Source: CAYGHG01 sp964349515
GTDB taxonomy: Bacteria; Oederibacteriota; PGYV01; CAYGHG01
Length of the DNA: 10,318 nt
Assembly: GCA_964349515.1 (NCBI GenBank)
Contig: CAYGHG010000094.1
Coordinates: forward strand, 1 to 10,318
Direction: 5' to 3'
Part shown: positions 5,737-10,318 of the stretch, in pieces
How positions within the stretch are numbered: position 1 is the stretch's first letter
Layout of the letters: each line of letters begins with the position of its first letter
Notes under the pieces: model-generated
The model's database searches: none
The model's input: the letters and a program-made list of their open reading frames with translations, nothing else
What the model was told of the DNA's origin: nothing
Program-made: the position numbers and the translations under genes

Positions 5737-6239
5737 TATATCGCACCCTCTCTTATCTGTTCCGGAGAGCCGAGTATTATTTCAGGTTTTCCTTTGTACA
5801 TTTTAACCCTGCCCTCTGCCGTTATGTTTTTCCCGAGATAGTGTTTCTCCGGCCTGTCAGGAAACCTCTTAAAACTCGAGGAAAAAATCACGAGAGTCAT
5901 GGTGTTTTTATAGTCTTTATCAAAATTAAGGAAACACACTTTGCCGGTATTTTTGGACGAAACAATCTCCCCTTTTACCCTCACATACTTTCCTGCATAA
6001 TCCGGCGCGTCCTGCCATTTTATTTCAAAAATCTCCTTTGACCCGGTATCTTCTTCCCGCGGCTCATAGGCGGCTGTTTCAGCGGGAGGCACCCTTTCTT
6101 TGCCGCAGTCTTTCAGCCTCACCAGTTCATCCACTATGAGCAGCCTCGCGAAAATAATTACCGTAAGCGCGCAAAGCGTGACAGTGACCGCCCTGCGGGC
6201 AAACTCCCCGAAACCTGTTTTATTGATTTCCGCCGTCAT
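5736..6239 (-). CDS. Membrane-anchored OB-fold protein
   Basis: With the start chosen here the protein has 167 residues: a short basic N-terminus (RR at 15-16), one transmembrane helix (about 18-36), a charged linker (about 40-78), then an OB-fold-like domain (about 80-163). The last carries YVRVKGEIV (85-93), GKVCFLNFDKDYKNTMTLVIF (99-119, strongly conserved in style), YLGKNITAEGRVKMYKGKPEI (134-154) and a final SPEQI. This pattern resembles OB-fold modules of secreted nucleases such as those in Bacillus YhcR, suggesting nucleic-acid binding on the outer face of the inner membrane. An in-frame ATG at 6284 would add 15 residues and deepen the overlap with the nuclease gene; neither start has a strong ribosome site. 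The gene overlaps the nuclease gene by 20 nt, which fits a shared function. Confidence 0.75.
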   Translation of the reverse strand: MTAEINKTGFGEFARRAVTVTLCALTVIIFARLLIVDELVRLKDCGKERVPPAETAAYEPREEDTGSKEIFEIKWQDAPDYAGKYVRVKGEIVSSKNTGKVCFLNFDKDYKNTMTLVIFSSSFKRFPDRPEKHYLGKNITAEGRVKMYKGKPEIILGSPEQIREGAI

Positions 6240-6741
6240 CCCACAAGCCTGCCTTTCTTTTTTTTGCGTCAGCCTCAAGAGCATTTAACGCGAGCGAAAG
6301 ATTGTCATCACTTTTCTCGTAATAGTACGCAGCCCCGAGCCTTACCATCTCTGCGTTTACGTGCACCCCGCCGCAGTGAATATGGGCGAGCACCCTTCCG
6401 TAAACGTCATACTTTCTCTTATCAGTATAACTGAAAATGCACCTTTTTCCCATAACCATACCTTTGAGTATCTGCGACGCCTCTGCGGCATAATGTTCCG
6501 CAGGCCTGTCGGGGTGGTGCAGTTCGGGCGTGTCAATGCCGAGCAGCCTTACTGTCTTGCCGGTGTCAATTACGACGGTGTCACCGTCAACCACATAAGT
6601 GATTTTTGCCTCAAACTGACCGTACCCGTACTGCGGCCCCGGAAAAATAATAAAATGAAACGCAAAGAGCAGCGCTATTAAGCCTCCCGTAATTCCAAAG
6701 GCCGCGTAATAAAAACCTTTATAATTTACCTCTTCTTTCAC
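6220..6741 (-). CDS. Membrane-anchored staphylococcal-nuclease-like (thermonuclease) protein
   Basis: This 173-residue protein has an N-terminal hydrophobic helix (about 10-33) acting as signal anchor, followed by an SNase-like domain (about 44-168). Residues matching the S. aureus nuclease site are D52 (VVDGDT), R65, D70 and E73 (VRLLGIDTPE) and R116 (YGRVLA). Their spacing (+13, +18, +21, +64) is almost that of Asp21, Arg35, Asp40, Glu43 and Arg87, so a Ca-dependent sugar-non-specific nuclease is well supported. It probably acts in the periplasm or outside the cell. The start is GTG 6741, after AGGGG with 5-nt spacing and 1 nt beyond the XerD stop codon. The overlapping OB-fold gene downstream probably encodes a nucleic-acid-binding partner. 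Salvage of nucleotides or phosphate from DNA is possible, but no Pho-box-like site was found for this operon. Confidence 0.9.
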   Translation of the reverse strand: MKEEVNYKGFYYAAFGITGGLIALLFAFHFIIFPGPQYGYGQFEAKITYVVDGDTVVIDTGKTVRLLGIDTPELHHPDRPAEHYAAEASQILKGMVMGKRCIFSYTDKRKYDVYGRVLAHIHCGGVHVNAEMVRLGAAYYYEKSDDNLSLALNALEADAKKRKAGLWDDGGNQ

Positions 6742-6742
6742 T

Positions 6743-7639
6743 CTATCCCCTCGGATGAAATTTTTTATGTATTTTCTTCAGCCCGCTCCTGTCAACGTGC
6801 GTGTAAATCTGCGTGGTGGCAATATCCGCGTGGCCGAGCATCTCCTGCACGCTTCTCAAATCAGCCCCGCCCGCAAGAAGATGCGTCGCGAAAGTGTGCC
6901 TGAAAATATGGGGATAAACATTTTTTTCTATGCCTGCTTTTTTGGCATAGTTTTTCAATATTTTCCATATTCCTTCCCTGCTGAATTTTTTTCCGAACCT
7001 GTTTACAAAAAGGTGGGGGCTGAAGGAATTTTTAAAAAAAGCCTGCCTCACATCCAGGTAATCGGCAACCGCCTCTGCCGTATAATCACCTACAGGCACC
7101 AGCCTTTCCTTTGAGCCTTTTCCAAAACAGCGCACCACCCGCTCTTCAATATTTATATCAGTAAGTTCAAGCCCGGTTAACTCACTCACCCTGATACCCG
7201 CCGAGTACAAAAGCTCCATCACCGCCTTGTCCCTTATCCCCTGTTTTTTTGAGGTGTCTGCCGCGCTTATGAGTTTCTCTATGTCAGGCTGTGAAAGCGC
7301 CTCGGGTATTTTTCTTCCTGTTTTAAACCCTTCCATCTCTTCCATCGGGCTTTTCGGTGTTTTTCCCGACCTTACCATAAACTTATAAAAATTTCTAAGC
7401 GAGACTACCGCCCTTGCTATTGTCATCGGCGAGTATTTGAGGTTTTTCATGTGGAAAATATAGTCGGTAAGCGTATCTTCAGAGGCTTTTTCAACCTTAT
7501 TTTTTCCGATAAACTCCATATAGGCTGCAATATCCGCCCCGTACGCTTCCGAGGTGTTGGGGCTCAAACCCTTTTCAAATTTAATAAAATTCAGGTATCC
7601 CCCCAGATTTTCGTCAAGCAGCCTGTATTCAGCCGTCAT
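6743..7639 (-). CDS. xerD: Site-specific tyrosine recombinase XerD
   Basis: The 298-residue protein is the length of chromosomal Xer recombinases, which resolve chromosome dimers at dif. It has an N-terminal SAM-like core-binding domain (about 8-92) and a C-terminal catalytic domain (about 110-292). All active-site residues are present: R150 (AGIRVSEL), K174 (GKGSKER), H244 and R247 (HIFRHTFATHLL), H270 (LGHADI) and the nucleophile Y279 (QIYTHV). These numbers are nearly the same as in E. coli XerD. XerC or a single-recombinase XerH-like system cannot be ruled out, but LRSVQEMLGHADIATTQIYTHV favours XerD. ATG 7639 overlaps the stop of the reductase gene by 4 nt. There are no phage or integron signs nearby, so I take it as a housekeeping gene rather than an integrase. 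Confidence 0.9.
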   Translation of the reverse strand: MTAEYRLLDENLGGYLNFIKFEKGLSPNTSEAYGADIAAYMEFIGKNKVEKASEDTLTDYIFHMKNLKYSPMTIARAVVSLRNFYKFMVRSGKTPKSPMEEMEGFKTGRKIPEALSQPDIEKLISAADTSKKQGIRDKAVMELLYSAGIRVSELTGLELTDINIEERVVRCFGKGSKERLVPVGDYTAEAVADYLDVRQAFFKNSFSPHLFVNRFGKKFSREGIWKILKNYAKKAGIEKNVYPHIFRHTFATHLLAGGADLRSVQEMLGHADIATTQIYTHVDRSGLKKIHKKFHPRG

Positions 7640-8181
7640 GACCGGCCTTTTAAAAATTTCTCTGCCGCGCGGCCGGACCTCTTCAGCGCTTTTTCCCCGC
7701 TTCCCGGCAGGTCTGTTGCGCGCAGGTGCAAAACGCCCGCTGTTTGAATTCCGTTTACCGCGTACATGGCCCTTATTTCCCGCTCTGCGCCCGCAAAAAC
7801 TTTTGCGGAATCAGAGCCGGCTGTAAGAATTATGAATCCCTGCATTTTTTTTGCTTTACCCTCCCTGTTCCAGAACTGCTGGTGCCTGTCAATAAACGCC
7901 TTGAAATACGACGGCACCCCCATAAAATATACCGGAGAGGCCGTGATTACTATATCCGCTTTTTTCACTCTCCGGTTGAGTTTTAAAAAATCATCGCGCA
8001 GGGCGCAGCGCCTTGTGTCACAGGAGCGGCACCCTCTGCAGCTTGATATTTTATATTTACAGACACTCATTACCCCTGCTTTTTTGGAAGATATTTTTTT
8101 TGAAAATTCAAGGGCGCACGAAAGTGACAGGCTGTCCAAAGAAGGGCTTGCGGAGAGTATAAGTACGCTAAGTTTTCCCAT
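7636..8181 (-). CDS. Flavodoxin-fold NAD(P)H-dependent FMN reductase or iron-sulfur flavoprotein
   Basis: With ATG 8181 the protein has 181 residues. The N-terminus GKLSVLILSASPSLDSLS is the first strand and phosphate loop of the NADPH-dependent FMN reductase family. A cysteine cluster C-x2-C-x2-C-x4-C at residues 48-59 (CRGCRSCDTRRC) lies in the position of the iron-sulfur motif of archaeal and bacterial iron-sulfur flavoproteins, and DIVITASPVYFMGVPSYFKAFIDR is the flavin-binding segment. It is probably a cytoplasmic electron-transfer flavoprotein; the substrate is unknown and cluster binding is inferred. A TTG at 8202, with AAGG 7 nt ahead, would add 7 residues; the ATG was preferred because homologous proteins begin about there. 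It overlaps the debranching-enzyme gene by 14 nt and xerD by 4 nt. Confidence 0.8.
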   Translation of the reverse strand: MGKLSVLILSASPSLDSLSLSCALEFSKKISSKKAGVMSVCKYKISSCRGCRSCDTRRCALRDDFLKLNRRVKKADIVITASPVYFMGVPSYFKAFIDRHQQFWNREGKAKKMQGFIILTAGSDSAKVFAGAEREIRAMYAVNGIQTAGVLHLRATDLPGSGEKALKRSGRAAEKFLKGRS

Positions 8182-10189
8182 TTGCTGCAAGGAAATCCTC
8201 AAAGTATGACCTTAAAAGCTCGGCCACGGCCCAGGCGTGGGAAATCCTGCCTTTGGCGTTGTAGGGGAAACTGCCGTCAAACATCTCGGAGACGGTTCCC
8301 AGGCCCGCTGTTTTTAAATGCTCAAAAAACGGCTCATAAACAGTTTCTATGAATTTCAGGCTGTCTTCGCCCCTGCCGTAGGTCTTGATGTAAGCGGTCA
8401 CGAAATGCCCCACGGTCCAGCTCCAGACAGTTCCCTGATGAGCAGCCTTATCCTGCGAAGCCTTGTCCCCTCCGTAAGAAGCCTTAAAATTGACATTCAT
8501 ATTGCTAAGAGTCCTCAGCCCGAAAGATGTGTACAGTTCCTTTATGATCACATTCATAATTTTTGCTTTTTTATGCGCTTCTCCTATCAGTTCAAAGGGC
8601 AGGCTTATTGCCGTTATCATATTGGGCCTGACAGTTATGTCTTTGTAGCCGGAATCTATGTAATCATACAGGTACCCCCCTTCCTCATACCAGAACTCAG
8701 AATTGAACGAAGCATGTATCCTGTCCGCGAGCTCCCTGTACTGTTTTTCAAGCCCTGCACTGCCGTTTTTAGCTGATATGTTTTCCATTGTCCTGACCGC
8801 GTTGTACCAAAGCGCGTTTATTTCAACTGCCATCCCCTGCCTCGGAGTTACAGGAGCACCGCTTATTGATGAATCCATCCAGGTGAGCTGCAGCCCCGGG
8901 AATCCGGCGTAGAGCAAGCCGTCTTCGGCGCAGTGTATGTTAAAATCCGTACCGTTTTTTAATTTGCTCATTATATGCACAAGTTTTTCAAAATAACCCG
9001 CCCCTGCGGCGGTAATTGAGTAATCGCCCGTGTACTCAAGGTATTTATAAAGAGCCTGAAAGTACCAAAGCGTCGAATCCACAGATGTGTACCTGATGTC
9101 ATTTCTTTCCATCGTCATGCTCAGAGGAATGAGCCCGTTTTTTTCAAGCTCCACCGTATTGAGAAGGAGTTCTTTTGCCTCTTCATATTTTTTAAGCACC
9201 AAAAATAGCCCGGGGAAAGAAGCAAATGTGTCCCTCATCCAGATATAGTGAGGCCACGGAAACCCCGCAACCACAGCCGGCATACCCGCGGAATCCTTTG
9301 CCACAAACGAGCCCGCTGCAGCCACCAGGTGGCGTATGTTTACGCGGTAATCGTCATCGCGCACGCAGGCGCCTATATCTACACAGATTTTTTTCATCTT
9401 TTGTATCTGGGTATTAAACCTGTTTTCAAGCCCGGCGACTTCGCCCGGCTCCATGCTGTCGGAAGAAAATACTATGCTTTTGGTTTCATTATAATCAAGT
9501 TCATGAACAATCTTAAACGGGTTGTACAGGTCTTCGGATGCGTCAAAACCCGCATGCCCCTCCCTTATGTAATAAAAATCCCTGTACCAGACGCCGTCCT
9601 GTAATACCCTGCCGTTGTCAGGGTTGTAAATGTAGGCAGAGGGCATATTTGCAAAAGCCGATATTTTTATCCTGCCCCCTTCATCTATTATTTCGGGGTC
9701 AAAAGCCGGCATTTCCCTGATCAGGTGTTCCGCTTCCCTAAAGGCGATAAACGGCCTGATGGTAAGTTTGATGTGGCCGTTCGGAGTGAGCTGTGTGTAT
9801 TTTATCACTACCGTGTTTGCGTCTTTCATTATGAATATCTCTTTTTTCAGCCTTATGTTGTCTATAAGATAGATGAACACAGCCCTCTCGTCGCGGATGT
9901 GAAAGTTTTCCATAAAAGCAAACCCGCGCGGAAATACCGTATCTTTATATTTGTGGGTGGCTATCTGGTGTATGTGCCCCGCTATTTCAACCTCTTCGTC
10001 GCAGTTCGGGAAGAGCACTATCCTGTTGTCTATGCCGGGAAGTTTTGCTGTGAGTATTCCGTGATATTTGCGGGTATTGGCAAGCAGAATGGTGGAAGAG
10101 GCAAAACTGCCCTTTTCATTAGAAAGGATCCACTCCTTTTCCACAGCTATGGAAAAATCATTGCAGATATGCCTGCCGAATGATATCAC
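8168..10189 (-). CDS. Glycogen debranching enzyme, archaeal/bacterial type (amylo-alpha-1,6-glucosidase, GH133)
   Basis: The 673-residue enzyme should hydrolyse alpha-1,6 branch points of glycogen in the cytoplasm. The N-terminal domain (about 1-260) opens with the family hallmark EWILSNEKGSFASSTILL (19-36) followed by NTRKYHGIL (38-46). The C-terminal (alpha/alpha)6 domain (about 280-665) has AGFPWPHYIWMRDTFASFPGL (308-328), YTSVDSTLWYFQAL (367-380), LTWMDS (435-440), VTPRQGMAVEINALWYNA (447-464), RPNMITAISLP (521-531), AHQGTVWSW (583-591) and SEMFDG (634-639). Two usually conserved residues differ from what I remember of the family (WGRDTF reads WMRDTF; VWPW reads VWSW), but the acidic residues of these motifs are kept. 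The start is GTG 10189, preceded by GGGAG with 6-nt spacing. It is the first gene of the six-gene block. I saw no other glycogen gene here. Confidence 0.93.
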   Translation of the reverse strand: MISFGRHICNDFSIAVEKEWILSNEKGSFASSTILLANTRKYHGILTAKLPGIDNRIVLFPNCDEEVEIAGHIHQIATHKYKDTVFPRGFAFMENFHIRDERAVFIYLIDNIRLKKEIFIMKDANTVVIKYTQLTPNGHIKLTIRPFIAFREAEHLIREMPAFDPEIIDEGGRIKISAFANMPSAYIYNPDNGRVLQDGVWYRDFYYIREGHAGFDASEDLYNPFKIVHELDYNETKSIVFSSDSMEPGEVAGLENRFNTQIQKMKKICVDIGACVRDDDYRVNIRHLVAAAGSFVAKDSAGMPAVVAGFPWPHYIWMRDTFASFPGLFLVLKKYEEAKELLLNTVELEKNGLIPLSMTMERNDIRYTSVDSTLWYFQALYKYLEYTGDYSITAAGAGYFEKLVHIMSKLKNGTDFNIHCAEDGLLYAGFPGLQLTWMDSSISGAPVTPRQGMAVEINALWYNAVRTMENISAKNGSAGLEKQYRELADRIHASFNSEFWYEEGGYLYDYIDSGYKDITVRPNMITAISLPFELIGEAHKKAKIMNVIIKELYTSFGLRTLSNMNVNFKASYGGDKASQDKAAHQGTVWSWTVGHFVTAYIKTYGRGEDSLKFIETVYEPFFEHLKTAGLGTVSEMFDGSFPYNAKGRISHAWAVAELLRSYFEDFLAANGKT

Positions 10190-10228
10190 CCTCTTCTCCC
10201 TTCCGGAAAAATTTACTTCTTGTTTTTG

Positions 10229-10318
10229 TTCTCAGTTCTCAGTTCTCAGTTCTCAGTTCTCAGTTCTCAGTTCTCATTTCTCAGTTCTCATTTCTCAGTT
10301 CTCATTTCTCAGTTCTCA
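10229..10318. repeat. Heptanucleotide tandem repeat (TTCTCAG/TTCTCAT)
   Basis: Nearly thirteen perfect 7-bp units run to the edge of the window. The first six are TTCTCAG; after that TTCTCAT and TTCTCAG alternate, making a 14-bp higher-order unit. The period is not a multiple of three, so it is non-coding. It starts about 40 bp upstream of the debranching-enzyme start codon, in what should be the promoter region of the six-gene block, and probably continues beyond the window. Slipped-strand copy-number change is expected. A weak -10-like TAAATT (10215-10210) lies between the array and the gene. Confidence 0.95.

Noticed and set aside
6743..7639. Integrase of a mobile element
   Set aside because: Length and residue spacing match housekeeping XerD, and no attachment site, tRNA or phage gene is nearby.
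7766..8209. Plus-strand open frame of 147 codons opposite the flavoprotein gene
   Set aside because: It is antisense to a motif-bearing gene in a packed operon and has no family resemblance.
9725..10183. Plus-strand open frame of 152 codons opposite the debranching enzyme
   Set aside because: It is antisense to the conserved N-terminal domain of the enzyme and has no independent support.

Overview
The window comes from a diderm (Gram-negative type) bacterium: it encodes an outer-membrane beta-barrel protein with a signal peptide and a terminal aromatic residue. I cannot place it in a phylum from the sequence alone. The run of exactly 100 N at 1033-1132 points to a scaffolded draft or metagenome assembly. 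Every gene I accept is on the minus strand, so the text below follows transcription, from right to left.

Right part (10318 to 5308). A heptanucleotide tandem repeat fills the right edge, just upstream of a tightly packed six-gene block: a GH133-type glycogen debranching enzyme, a flavodoxin-fold reductase with a four-cysteine cluster, a XerD-like tyrosine recombinase, a membrane-anchored staphylococcal-nuclease-type nuclease, a membrane-anchored OB-fold protein, and a small unrecognised beta-rich protein. Neighbouring genes overlap or lie 1 nt apart, so this is very probably one transcript. The nuclease and OB-fold proteins look like functional partners; the other members share no obvious pathway.

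Middle and left part (5305 to 35). This is a phosphate-starvation locus: phoB and phoR (overlapping 4 nt), a 78-residue protein made largely of a sigma-70 region-4-like helix-turn-helix, a porin, and the phosphate-binding protein PstS, closed by a strong intrinsic terminator. pstC, pstA, pstB and phoU are not in the window.

Regulation. The clearest unannotated signal is a set of three Pho-box-like arrays, upstream of phoB, of the small HTH gene and of the porin. Each has TTAAC-type half-sites on an approximately 11-bp register, and each places its last half-site exactly 9 nt before a -10-like hexamer (TATTAT, TATCCT, TAATAT). The porin array overlaps the last codons and stop codon of the HTH gene. 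Together they suggest that PhoB activates its own operon, the small HTH protein and the porin (with pstS probably read through from the porin).

Other oddity. Between the porin stop codon and pstS lies an 81-bp (27-codon) tandem repeat interrupted by the assembly gap. It is open in the porin reading frame, contains a hairpin, and runs into a degraded third copy. I do not recognise it.
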